Below, one piece after another: positions 17,056 to 24,873 of a stretch of 64,000 bases of DNA. How positions within the stretch are numbered: the first letter of the stretch is position 1; the number at the start of each line of letters is the position of its first letter. Below the pieces are notes generated by a model that was not told the origin of the DNA, searched no databases, and saw nothing but the letters and a program-made list of their open reading frames with translations. The position numbers and the translations under genes are program-made. The stretch is from JBCCGL01 sp039029275. GTDB taxonomy: Bacteria > Pseudomonadota > Gammaproteobacteria > JBCCGL01. The DNA is taken from the NCBI GenBank assembly GCA_039029275.1, contig JBCCGL010000007.1, positions 1 through 64,000 of the forward strand. The letters run 5' to 3'.

Positions 17056-19134
17056 TCAGGCACTCATTGCTGAAAAGTCGTAGGCGAGATCTTCCGCCTG
17101 CGCTTGCAGAAAATCACCCTGAATTAAATCTGTTCCCAATCCCCACAGAACTGAGAGGCTGCCCGCATCCTCAACGTTAGGCGCGATGCTGACTTGACCG
17201 TGTCGGCGTGCTTTTTCCGATATCGACTGGATCGCCTGTTGGTTTTCCATACTGGTCGTGAGATTTTTCATGAACTCTTTGTGGATTCTGACGTAATCCG
17301 CAGGCACGTGCTTAATCAACTGGAACGGATTCGGCTCGGCGCCGAATTCGAACAGTGAAATTTTGCAATTGATCTTGTGCAGAGCCGCCGCCATCGCACG
17401 TGCCTGTTTCAGATGCGTAATAACGGAAGATTCCGACATCTGGAAAACGATGCTGTAGTCGGGCAGGCGCAATTGTTCCAACAACTGTCTGATCCATCGA
17501 AACAGCTCGGGGTCTTCCAGAGCGCTGTCCGTGAGCGGAATGAAAAATACGGTTTTCGGCGACACGCGAATTTGTTCGGCAAGCTGTTTCGCGGCGTTAA
17601 AGATCACCCAGCGGTCGATCCCTTTGGCCATCCCGGTGCGCTCTGCCACGGCAATGAATTCTGACTGCGGTGTCGGTTTGCCGGCTTCGTCGACAAGACT
17701 GTAGCTGACGTCGTAGCGCTCCAGGTCGTCTCCGCCGAGACTGACAATGGGTTGGTACAACAACGAGAAGCGGTTGTTTTTGAGAGCAGCGGACAAGCGT
17801 TTGGTCCACATCTGATCGATCTGCTTCTGCGTTTGTTCGCCCGGTTTGGGCTGATAAATCCGCTGGGTTTGACCACGTTGCAGCGCTTTTTCCAGCGCTT
17901 TCTCTGCGCGCGAAAGAACCTCGTTGGGATCGCTGGTGCTCTCGTCGATTATTGCAATGCCGATACTGCAACGTGGGTTGATCGACTTGCCGCCCACATC
18001 GCAAATAAATTTGTCGACAATGCTCAGAATTTTTCGCGCGTATTGGGTAATCGGTTTCTCATCCGACAACACGCTGAGAATCGTGTAGGTCGCATCTTCA
18101 AAGCGACACAATACATCGTCTTGCTGAGCCACCTGTCGCAACAGGTTGGCCACATCGGCCATAACGCGATCGGCCCCAAGAACCCCAAGTGTGTTTTTGG
18201 TTGCTTCGAAGTCTTCCAACTTGATGTGAAAGAGTGAATAGCGCGCTTCGCCTTGTGTAGCGCGTTCGCAGGTGTCCTGCAGCAGCTTCATCAGGTGCTG
18301 GCGATTATAAAGACCGGTGAGCTGATCGGTTTGACTCAATAAATTGAGTTGTCGTTCCAACTCGCGTGTATCGACACGGTCGCGGATAATAATTTGAGTG
18401 CCCGGTTCACCGTCGACCGTTGTGCGCGAAAACTCCATCGTCGCGCTGAATGTGCTGCCGTTGGTGTGCATCAGCTGTGTGCCGAGACTGTCTTCGCCGT
18501 TGTCAGCGTGATTGCGTAGAAACGATTTCAGCGTGTCCTGATCATCTGAGATCACCAGATCCATAATCGGTGCACCCTGGATTTCTTCCAGCGTGTTGAA
18601 CCCGAAGAGTTCGAGATAGGCCTCGTTAGCGTGTACGTGCATTCCTTCGTGCACATACGAAATTGCATCGCGCGAGCTGTCCATCAGCATTTGACTGCGT
18701 TTTTCGCTGTCGAAATAGGCAGCCTTGAGGATGTCGAGGCCACCGGCGAGCTTAACGTGTTGGAACTCGCGATTGACCACCAGCTTTAAATGCTCGTGGT
18801 CGCCCTTGTCGACCGCGTCGACCGCGCCGGCTTTCATCATGTCTGCTGTGCTGGTGTTATCGCGCGGGCTGCGCATGGCAATGATCGGCAAATGTTGCCC
18901 CTCGCGCGAGACAGTACCGACAAGGTCGCTCAAGGGCAGCGGACTCAGCGTAGCAACACAGCAAAGGCAAAGGTCAAATTGCTCGGATTTGAGGCGCTCG
19001 ACCAGTTCCTGCAAATCGAGCACGCGAGCCGACTTGACCGCATAACCAAGGGTGCGGATCGCACTGGTAGCGTGTTCGGCGTCGTTCAGGGATTCGTCGA
19101 GAACCAAAAGACGTATGACTGAATCGTTACTCAA
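17056..19134 (-). CDS. FimX-like degenerate GGDEF/EAL c-di-GMP effector
   Basis: 692 residues, the same length and order as P. aeruginosa FimX: receiver-like domain (1 to about 125), PAS (about 145-260), GGDEF-like (about 275-430), EAL-like (about 445-690). The receiver lacks the phospho-acceptor Asp (LCLCCVATL at that point). The diguanylate-cyclase signature is degraded to CRFEDATYTIL, and the EAL triad is replaced (RYDVSYSLV), so both enzymatic activities are probably lost. The intact loop VAERTGMAKGIDRWVI fits c-di-GMP binding. FimX promotes type IV pilus assembly and twitching, so a similar role is inferred here. No pilus genes are close. Confidence 0.82.
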   Translation of the reverse strand: MSNDSVIRLLVLDESLNDAEHATSAIRTLGYAVKSARVLDLQELVERLKSEQFDLCLCCVATLSPLPLSDLVGTVSREGQHLPIIAMRSPRDNTSTADMMKAGAVDAVDKGDHEHLKLVVNREFQHVKLAGGLDILKAAYFDSEKRSQMLMDSSRDAISYVHEGMHVHANEAYLELFGFNTLEEIQGAPIMDLVISDDQDTLKSFLRNHADNGEDSLGTQLMHTNGSTFSATMEFSRTTVDGEPGTQIIIRDRVDTRELERQLNLLSQTDQLTGLYNRQHLMKLLQDTCERATQGEARYSLFHIKLEDFEATKNTLGVLGADRVMADVANLLRQVAQQDDVLCRFEDATYTILSVLSDEKPITQYARKILSIVDKFICDVGGKSINPRCSIGIAIIDESTSDPNEVLSRAEKALEKALQRGQTQRIYQPKPGEQTQKQIDQMWTKRLSAALKNNRFSLLYQPIVSLGGDDLERYDVSYSLVDEAGKPTPQSEFIAVAERTGMAKGIDRWVIFNAAKQLAEQIRVSPKTVFFIPLTDSALEDPELFRWIRQLLEQLRLPDYSIVFQMSESSVITHLKQARAMAAALHKINCKISLFEFGAEPNPFQLIKHVPADYVRIHKEFMKNLTTSMENQQAIQSISEKARRHGQVSIAPNVEDAGSLSVLWGLGTDLIQGDFLQAQAEDLAYDFSAMSA

Positions 19135-19529
19135 AGGTTAACCGTGTTGTATAACTTGTTGAAAATAATGAATTTGTATAGCTCAAAAATCTTCTATGGC
19201 AAAGTCAGAAAATGCACAGTAGCGCGTATGGATACAGGTTTTGCCAACTTGCCCACAGATTGGCTCTGAGCGCACCTTAACCCCCGACATACTACACGAC
19301 TCGTGCCAACGAACGAACCAAAACAATGTGTCTTGGATACAAGGAGGTGAGTGTAAAGAAATATCAGACAAATTGGGGTGCCCCTCCTGCCTTTGGTCAG
19401 AAATATCGGTCGAACTTTCGGGATTGAAATTTCGCGCTATAATCCGCCGCCAATTGATATTACGTGCGCTTGTTTGGCTCGCAACTCACCGACTGCAAAG
19501 CGCGCAATCACCGAACGGATTTTCATCTT
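19135..19529. other. Intergenic region upstream of efp
   Basis: About 395 bp between the divergent fimX-like and efp genes. TATAAT at 19438-19443 is the most likely -10 of the efp promoter, but the corresponding -35 is weak (about TTTCGG). At 19341 there is a full anti-Shine-Dalgarno complement (AAGGAGGTGA) without an ORF starting at the right distance. A 62-codon reverse frame at 19183-19371 is Cys-containing but starts with TTG and is not convincing. Confidence 0.4.
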
Positions 19530-20099
19530 ATGGCCAATTACAGCACTAGCGAATTCAAAGGCGGACTCAAAATCATGCTCGATGGTGATCCGTGTTCGAT
19601 CATCGATAACGAGTTTGTTAAACCCGGTAAAGGGCAGGCGTTTAACCGGGTCAAAATCCGTAACCTGAAGACAGGGCGTGTTGTCGAGCGAACGTTTAAA
19701 TCGGGAGACAGCGTTGAGGCTGCCGATGTAATGGATACAGCGATGCAATATCTGTACACCGACGGTGAGTTCTGGCATTTCATGGATCCGGTCTCGTTCG
19801 AACAAATCGCAGCAGGAGAGTCCGCAGTCGGAGATTCGGCCAAATGGCTGAAGGAGCAAGACACATGCGAAGTGACGCTGTGGAACGGCGATCCCTTGAT
19901 CGTCACACCGCCTAATTTTGTTGAAATGAAAATCGTCCAAACCGATCCCGGACTCCGCGGTGACACCGCGCAGGGCGGCAACAAGCCGGCTAAGTTGGAG
20001 ACCGGTGCTGTAGTGAAAGTACCGTTGTTCATCGAAGAGGGCGAAGTGATCCGCGCCGATACCCGCACAGGGGAGTACGTTTCGCGCGTTAAAGACTAG
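19530..20099 (+). CDS. efp: Translation elongation factor P
   Basis: 189 residues from ATG 19530; the upstream extension is not needed. EF-P rescues ribosomes stalled on polyproline. Lys34 in VKPGKGQAF is the residue modified with (R)-beta-lysine by EpmA, and the epmA gene follows 3 bp later, so substrate and modifying enzyme are encoded together. The three beta-barrel domains are all present, ending in the conserved C-terminal IEEGEVIRADTRTGEYVSRV. EpmB (lysine 2,3-aminomutase) is expected elsewhere. Confidence 0.97.
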   Translation: MANYSTSEFKGGLKIMLDGDPCSIIDNEFVKPGKGQAFNRVKIRNLKTGRVVERTFKSGDSVEAADVMDTAMQYLYTDGEFWHFMDPVSFEQIAAGESAVGDSAKWLKEQDTCEVTLWNGDPLIVTPPNFVEMKIVQTDPGLRGDTAQGGNKPAKLETGAVVKVPLFIEEGEVIRADTRTGEYVSRVKD

Positions 20100-20102
20100 T
20101 TT

Positions 20103-21083
20103 ATGAGTGATATGCCGGAGAACACCTGGCAACCCGGTGCCACATACGCGGTCATGCAGCGCCGCGCGACGATGCTGCAAGCGATCCGCCGATTCTTCGA
20201 GCAGCGATCCGTACTGGAAGTCGATACCCCTGCCTTATCCAGATCAGGAAACACTGATCCCAATATTGAAAGCCTGACTACTCATGTTGACGGCCGCAAT
20301 CGGCCGTATTTTCTGCACACCAGCCCGGAGTTTGCGATGAAGCGAATTCTGGCCGCACACAAGTGCGACATCTATCAGGTATGCAAAGTGTTCAGGCAGG
20401 GGGAAAGTGGCAGGCGGCACAACCCCGAGTTCACGATGCTGGAATGGTATCGGGTAGGGATTGATCACATTGCCCTGATGGCCGAAGTCGAACTGTTGAT
20501 TACGACTATCGCGCCTGAGTTGGACTTGCAGGACAGTCAACGTGTCACTTATGCGGATGCGATCATGCGGTATGCGGGCGTTTCGATTCAAGACAGCGAA
20601 GACGCCTTGTTGGAAAAACTCCAACAGCGGTTGCCGAATCGCTCATTACCTGAGTTTGAGGATAAAGACGCGATTCTCGACTGGTTGATGGCAGTGGAGG
20701 TCGCGCCGAATTTCCCTACGAACTGTTTGACCTTTGTGTTCGACTACCCCGTGTCGCAGGCGTCACTCGCGAAAATTCGTAGCGACAACGATCGAGCTGT
20801 AGCAGAACGCTTTGAGGTATACCTCGGTGAGACGGAACTGGCCAATGGCTTTCACGAATTAACCGATGCGCGCGAACAGCGCGAACGTTTCGAAGGTGAA
20901 CAGAACAAACGTGCGCATAAGGGGAGTTCTATTCCTCCGATTGATAACAATTTACTAAAGGCACTTGAGCACGGAATGCCAGAATGTGCCGGAGTTGCTA
21001 TGGGGCTTGATCGATTACTCATGGCAACTCTCAAGCTCGACGACATCGCGGATGTACTCGCGTTCACCAATGAAAATGCCTGA
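20103..21083 (+). CDS. epmA: EF-P--(R)-beta-lysine ligase
   Basis: 326 residues, a class II lysyl-tRNA-synthetase-like catalytic core without the anticodon domain (GenX/PoxA/YjeA). Motif 2 is visible as CKVFRQGESGRRHNPEFTMLEWYR, and motif 3 as ECAGVAMGLDRLLMATL near the end. FLHTSPEFAMKRILA lies in the active site. It activates (R)-beta-lysine and attaches it to Lys34 of EF-P. It starts 3 bp after the efp stop, so the two are translationally linked. The last codons overlap the start of the next ORF by 14 bp. Confidence 0.96.
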   Translation: MSDMPENTWQPGATYAVMQRRATMLQAIRRFFEQRSVLEVDTPALSRSGNTDPNIESLTTHVDGRNRPYFLHTSPEFAMKRILAAHKCDIYQVCKVFRQGESGRRHNPEFTMLEWYRVGIDHIALMAEVELLITTIAPELDLQDSQRVTYADAIMRYAGVSIQDSEDALLEKLQQRLPNRSLPEFEDKDAILDWLMAVEVAPNFPTNCLTFVFDYPVSQASLAKIRSDNDRAVAERFEVYLGETELANGFHELTDAREQRERFEGEQNKRAHKGSSIPPIDNNLLKALEHGMPECAGVAMGLDRLLMATLKLDDIADVLAFTNENA

Positions 21084-21576
21084 AATCGTGAATGCCGTTA
21101 CGACAATGGGGTCGATCGATTTTGAACCATTATCTGATTATTTTCGCCGGCATGGACTGACACTGACCGAAGTGGGTCACGAGCAGTCAATTCCCGGCTC
21201 GTTTTGGGGTGACCCCGAAGCGGGACTAATCGCCGACAAGCTTTTTTATCGGCGCGATACACCCGTCCACTCGGTGCTGCATGAGGGCAGTCACTTTGTC
21301 TGCATGCCTGCACACCGCCGCGAAACGCTGCACACAAATGCTGGCAGCGATAACGACGAAGAAAGCGCGGTGTGTTATCTGCAAATTCTGATTGCGTCTG
21401 ATACGGGCGTGCCTGGCTTTGAACAGATTCTGCGAGATATGGACAATTGGGGGTACAGCTTCCGACTCGGCTGCACTCAGCGGTGGTTTGAAGAAGACGC
21501 GCAGGACGCGCGAGATTGGTTATTTGAACGTTCGATTATTCGGGAGAAAACGAACCAATTACCTGTCCCAGTCTGA
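21070..21576 (+). CDS. Unknown protein with an HEGSH (HExxH-like) motif
   Basis: 168 residues if the ATG at 21070 (MKMPEIVN) is used, overlapping the end of epmA by 14 bp. ATG 21076 is an alternative. I do not recognise the family by name. The central segment SVLHEGSHFVCM contains HExxH, followed 30 residues later by NDEESAVCYLQILI, whose Glu could be the third ligand of a gluzincin-type zinc site. The protein is otherwise hydrophilic with no signal peptide, so an intracellular metal-dependent protein is suggested. Its 3' end overlaps the convergent psd gene by 41 bp. Position in an efp-epmA operon makes a link to translation possible but unproven. Confidence 0.75.
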   Translation: MKMPEIVNAVTTMGSIDFEPLSDYFRRHGLTLTEVGHEQSIPGSFWGDPEAGLIADKLFYRRDTPVHSVLHEGSHFVCMPAHRRETLHTNAGSDNDEESAVCYLQILIASDTGVPGFEQILRDMDNWGYSFRLGCTQRWFEEDAQDARDWLFERSIIREKTNQLPVPV

Positions 21577-22399
21577 CCGGCGTATCCTCGTCCAGATTCT
21601 CACTAAGCGTGACTCCTGATTCGGCGAGAACGATGACGGTCGAACCCATATTGAAGCGTCCCATCTCATCGCCTTTATTCAAACTAATTGGATCATTTGC
21701 ACTGTAGTTCGTGTGACTCACTCCCCATCGAGTCGGTGGGGTCACAAGACCGGCCCATACGGTTTCTATCGCCGCCACGTTGATTGCGCCGACCAGAATC
21801 AATGCAATCTTCCCGGCGGGGGTATCAAAGATCGTCACTACGCGTTCGTTGCGTGCAAACACACTGTCGATACTTCGAACAGTGTGCGGAGCGACGCTAA
21901 ATAACCGCCCCGGCACATGCGTCATCTCGAGCAAAGTCCCGTCAAGCGGCATATGAATACGATGGTAATCGCGCGGAGATAAATAAAGAGTTGCAAAACG
22001 ACCCGCGCTAAACGTCTCGACCCAGTGGTCGGCCCCCAGAAGCGCGAGCAATGAATAGGTGCGGCCTTTGGCCTGAAATAGTTGTTGGTTCTGAATTGTG
22101 CCAGCCTGCGACACAGTCCCGTCAACCGGACAGGCGAGGGCGCCAGGGTCGGCTGTTATTGTTCGCGCGTCGGGTCTTAACTCTCGCGTAAAAAAATCAT
22201 TGAATGATGTGTAGTGTGTCAGTTCGCTGTTTGCAGCTTCGGATAAATCGACGTTGAACTGTCGACAAAACCAACGCATAACCGGCTGCGCGTAACGCGT
22301 CTCGATTCGTGTCAGAAAAAAGATACAGCGTGAAATAGCGTGATGCGGCAGGATGTAAATCAGTCCCGCTTTGACGCTATCGGGAATCAGGGAAGACAT
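21536..22399 (-). CDS. psd: Phosphatidylserine decarboxylase proenzyme
   Basis: 287 residues. Converts phosphatidylserine to phosphatidylethanolamine at the inner membrane. Landmarks are FNDFFTRELRPDARTI, CPVDGTVSQAG, YLSPRDYHRIHMPLDG (catalytic Asp/His) and the self-cleavage site FNMGSTVIVL (LGST-type, Ser becoming the pyruvoyl group) about 35 residues from the C-terminus. It starts 12 bp after the sco1-like gene on the same strand. The final 41 bp overlap the end of the opposite-strand HEGSH gene. Confidence 0.95.
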   Translation of the reverse strand: MSSLIPDSVKAGLIYILPHHAISRCIFFLTRIETRYAQPVMRWFCRQFNVDLSEAANSELTHYTSFNDFFTRELRPDARTITADPGALACPVDGTVSQAGTIQNQQLFQAKGRTYSLLALLGADHWVETFSAGRFATLYLSPRDYHRIHMPLDGTLLEMTHVPGRLFSVAPHTVRSIDSVFARNERVVTIFDTPAGKIALILVGAINVAAIETVWAGLVTPPTRWGVSHTNYSANDPISLNKGDEMGRFNMGSTVIVLAESGVTLSENLDEDTPVRLGQVIGSFSPE

Positions 22400-22411
22400 A
22401 GAGGTCTCGGC

Positions 22412-23068
22412 TCAGGAATTTTCGACAATCAGGGTAAAGTCCTGAGCGAGTACATCAGCAACATGCGGTGCAGACAACACGGCGCGTAAACTTGTGTCTG
22501 GACCGACCAGAAAAACACCAGAGGAATGGTCAACCAGATAGTTTGGATTTTCCGCCTTGTCGGGCGCATGGATGTACACCGCGCCAATTGATCGAACGAC
22601 CTTGTCGATATCTCCCTGATTTCCTGTCAGGCCGACGATGTTTCCGCCGAAGTAGTTAATGTATTCGCCGATACGCGCACTGCTGTCGCGTTCGGGATCG
22701 ACGCTCAAAAATACCAATTGCGGAATCGTTTCCAGACCCTGCTCCAACAATTTGTTGCGGGTTTGTTCGAGAATCGCCATCGTGATCGGGCATACATCCG
22801 GGCAAAACGTGTATCCGACGAACACCATCGACCATTGATCATCGAATTGGTTGCGGTTTACTTCTGCACCGGTGTGATCAATCAGCGAAAACTCCGGTAG
22901 CTGACGAAAACCCTGAGGTAAAACCGTTGCACTTTTGAGTGTGCTCTGCAGCTCCTCGAGACTCTGTGGACTGGGTGACAGCTTGGTTGACGCCCAGAAC
23001 CCGGTTGCCCCGGCAACAATAGCGACAAAGCTAAGCAGAATACATTTTTTACAAAGACGTTTAGCCAC
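22412..23068 (-). CDS. SCO1/SenC family copper chaperone or thiol-redox protein
   Basis: 218 residues from GTG 23066-23068 (AKRLCKKCILL...). The frame stays open further upstream, but that part overlaps the divergent prmB start and does not look like a signal anchor. After the N-terminal membrane anchor (FVAIVAGATGFW) comes the thioredoxin-like SCO domain with GYTFCPDVCPITM (the CxxxC copper site) and a conserved His in LVDHSSGVFLVGPD. SCO proteins deliver copper to the CuA site of cytochrome c oxidase. Likely co-transcribed with psd. Start choice is uncertain. Confidence 0.88.
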   Translation of the reverse strand: MAKRLCKKCILLSFVAIVAGATGFWASTKLSPSPQSLEELQSTLKSATVLPQGFRQLPEFSLIDHTGAEVNRNQFDDQWSMVFVGYTFCPDVCPITMAILEQTRNKLLEQGLETIPQLVFLSVDPERDSSARIGEYINYFGGNIVGLTGNQGDIDKVVRSIGAVYIHAPDKAENPNYLVDHSSGVFLVGPDTSLRAVLSAPHVADVLAQDFTLIVENS

Positions 23069-23158
23069 GTTTGAAGTCCGGTTTTTGGAGGTCGGATGGT
23101 GCCTTTCGGAGCCGGTATTGTAAACCGAGTCATTGCCATCCAGTGTTACAATCTGATT

Positions 23159-24031
23159 GTGAATGCAGCAAAAATTAAGCTCGAAAAACTGATCGTTGAG
23201 ACAGCTCAATCGTTAGAAAATTCTGATATCCATTTTGGGCATGGCACCGACAACGCCCTGGACGAAGCCCATTGGCTGGTGTTACACGCCTTAGGGCTTC
23301 CAGTTGATCAAGCTGTCGAAGATTACGATCTTTTAGTTTCCGGAAATCAGTGCGAATCTGTAAAGACAATTGTCCGTGAGCGGATACAAACAAAGAAGCC
23401 ACTTGCGTATCTTCTTAACTCTGCATGGTTTATGGGGCTCGAGTTTTTTGTCGATGAACGTGTGCTTGTACCACGATCACCCATCGCTGAACTGATTGAC
23501 ACCGATTTTTTCGGATTACTGGAATCCGATAGCTCCCATCGCATTCTGGATATGTGCACAGGTAGCGGCTGTATAGCGATAGCGTGTGCCTACGCATACG
23601 CTAACGCGGTGATTGTTGGGAGCGATCTCTCCACCGATGCGCTCGATGTCGCTGCGATTAACAAAAAAAAACATCAACTGGACTCGCAACTTGAATTAGT
23701 GCAGAGCGATTTGTTTGACGCAATCGACGGGAAATTCGATTTGATCGTCAGCAATCCTCCTTACGTTGACGCGCAGGACATGGCGACGCTAAACGATGAA
23801 TTTACTAGCGAACCGCAACTGGGCCTTGACGGCGGTGAAGACGGGCTCGTACTTGTCGACCGTATGATGGCTGAGGCGCGTGAGTATTTGACTGATGACG
23901 GCTTGCTGGTTGTTGAAGTTGGCAATAGTGCGCCAGCGATGGAAAAAAAATATGCGCACTTGCCGCTGACCTGGCTTGAGTTTGCCAACGGCGGACACGG
24001 TGTGTTTGCGATACGCGCGCGAGATTTGTGA
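23159..24031 (+). CDS. prmB: 50S ribosomal protein L3 N5-glutamine methyltransferase
   Basis: 290 residues from GTG 23159 (VNAAKIKLEKL); the longer frame from 23096 would overlap the divergent gene. It is a class I SAM methyltransferase with the glutamine-methylating signature. LDMCTGSGCIAIA is motif I, DLIVSNPPYVDAQDM carries the NPPY motif that binds the Gln side chain, and EPQLGLDGGEDGLV is typical of PrmB/PrmC. The N-terminal region is of the PrmB type (LVPRSPIAELI, not the PrmC version). The alternative, PrmC acting on release factors, is less likely because of that sequence. Confidence 0.9.
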   Translation: MNAAKIKLEKLIVETAQSLENSDIHFGHGTDNALDEAHWLVLHALGLPVDQAVEDYDLLVSGNQCESVKTIVRERIQTKKPLAYLLNSAWFMGLEFFVDERVLVPRSPIAELIDTDFFGLLESDSSHRILDMCTGSGCIAIACAYAYANAVIVGSDLSTDALDVAAINKKKHQLDSQLELVQSDLFDAIDGKFDLIVSNPPYVDAQDMATLNDEFTSEPQLGLDGGEDGLVLVDRMMAEAREYLTDDGLLVVEVGNSAPAMEKKYAHLPLTWLEFANGGHGVFAIRARDL

Positions 24032-24043
24032 AACGTTTTCACT

Positions 24044-24772
24044 TCAGTCGCAGGTGATCACTTTGCCATTAGGTTTTTTCGCTCCCGGCAGCAGCAAATC
24101 CAGATAGGCATCGACGTACGCGTCGGGCTCCATGACTGACTGTACGTTCTCTCCTGGGTAGGCCCTGCGTCGAATATGCGTGCGCATAGGGCCTGGCATT
24201 ACAGCGTTGATACTGATGCGTCGTTGGTCGTCTTGGTTTCGTTTGTATTCCTGTTCATCCGCCAGAATCTGCATCATGGTTTCGACGGCTGATTTACTGA
24301 TCCCATAAACACCCCAGTACGCGCTCGATTTGCGATCGAGGGTGAACGTGATCGACGCATTCTGACTTTTTTCCAACAACGACAGGCAGCTTTGGGTCAG
24401 AAAGAAAGGCCCGGACAAATTCGCTTGCAATGTATCGAACCAGTCTTTAGCCGGATACTGCTGCAGTGGTGTTTGCGCACCGAGAGTTGCGGCGCAATGG
24501 ATAAGATTGTCGAGTCGTCCAAACTCGTCGCGAATAGCATTCGCTAACTGGTGGTAATCTTCAGCACTTGCTCCACTTAAATCCAGTGGGTAGATCGCCG
24601 CCTGCGGAGCACCAGCTTGGATAATTTCATCGTAAACTGACTCAAGCTTGTATACCGTTCGACCCAGCAAAACAACGGTGCCGCCCAGGCCGGCGATTCG
24701 CAGGGCGAGCGATTTTCCCAATCCGTCACCTGCGCCTGTAACCAGTGTGACGGTGTCGTTGAGTTCAGACAT
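24044..24772 (-). CDS. yciK: YciK-type short-chain dehydrogenase
   Basis: 242 residues. Nucleotide motif TGAGDGLGKSLALRIAGLGG (TGxxxGxG) at residues 12-31, active-site region AYWGVYGISKSAVETMMQIL with Tyr and Lys, and NLIHCAATLG. The whole sequence matches the YciK subfamily found next to gph or ubiG in many gammaproteobacteria; its physiological substrate is not established. It is convergent with prmB, with a 12-bp gap. Confidence 0.88.
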   Translation of the reverse strand: MSELNDTVTLVTGAGDGLGKSLALRIAGLGGTVVLLGRTVYKLESVYDEIIQAGAPQAAIYPLDLSGASAEDYHQLANAIRDEFGRLDNLIHCAATLGAQTPLQQYPAKDWFDTLQANLSGPFFLTQSCLSLLEKSQNASITFTLDRKSSAYWGVYGISKSAVETMMQILADEQEYKRNQDDQRRISINAVMPGPMRTHIRRRAYPGENVQSVMEPDAYVDAYLDLLLPGAKKPNGKVITCD

Positions 24773-24873
24773 GCTAATTTACACGCTACAGAGTGTTACC
24801 GGGCGGTATCGCGCCGGGGGTGATGATACCGTATTGCCTTGTTTGCAGTGTGTAAATTGACTGCGCTTGAAGA

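Noticed and set aside
19183..19371. 62-codon reverse ORF with several Cys residues upstream of the fimX-like gene
   Set aside because: TTG start without ribosome-binding site, no recognisable family, random composition.
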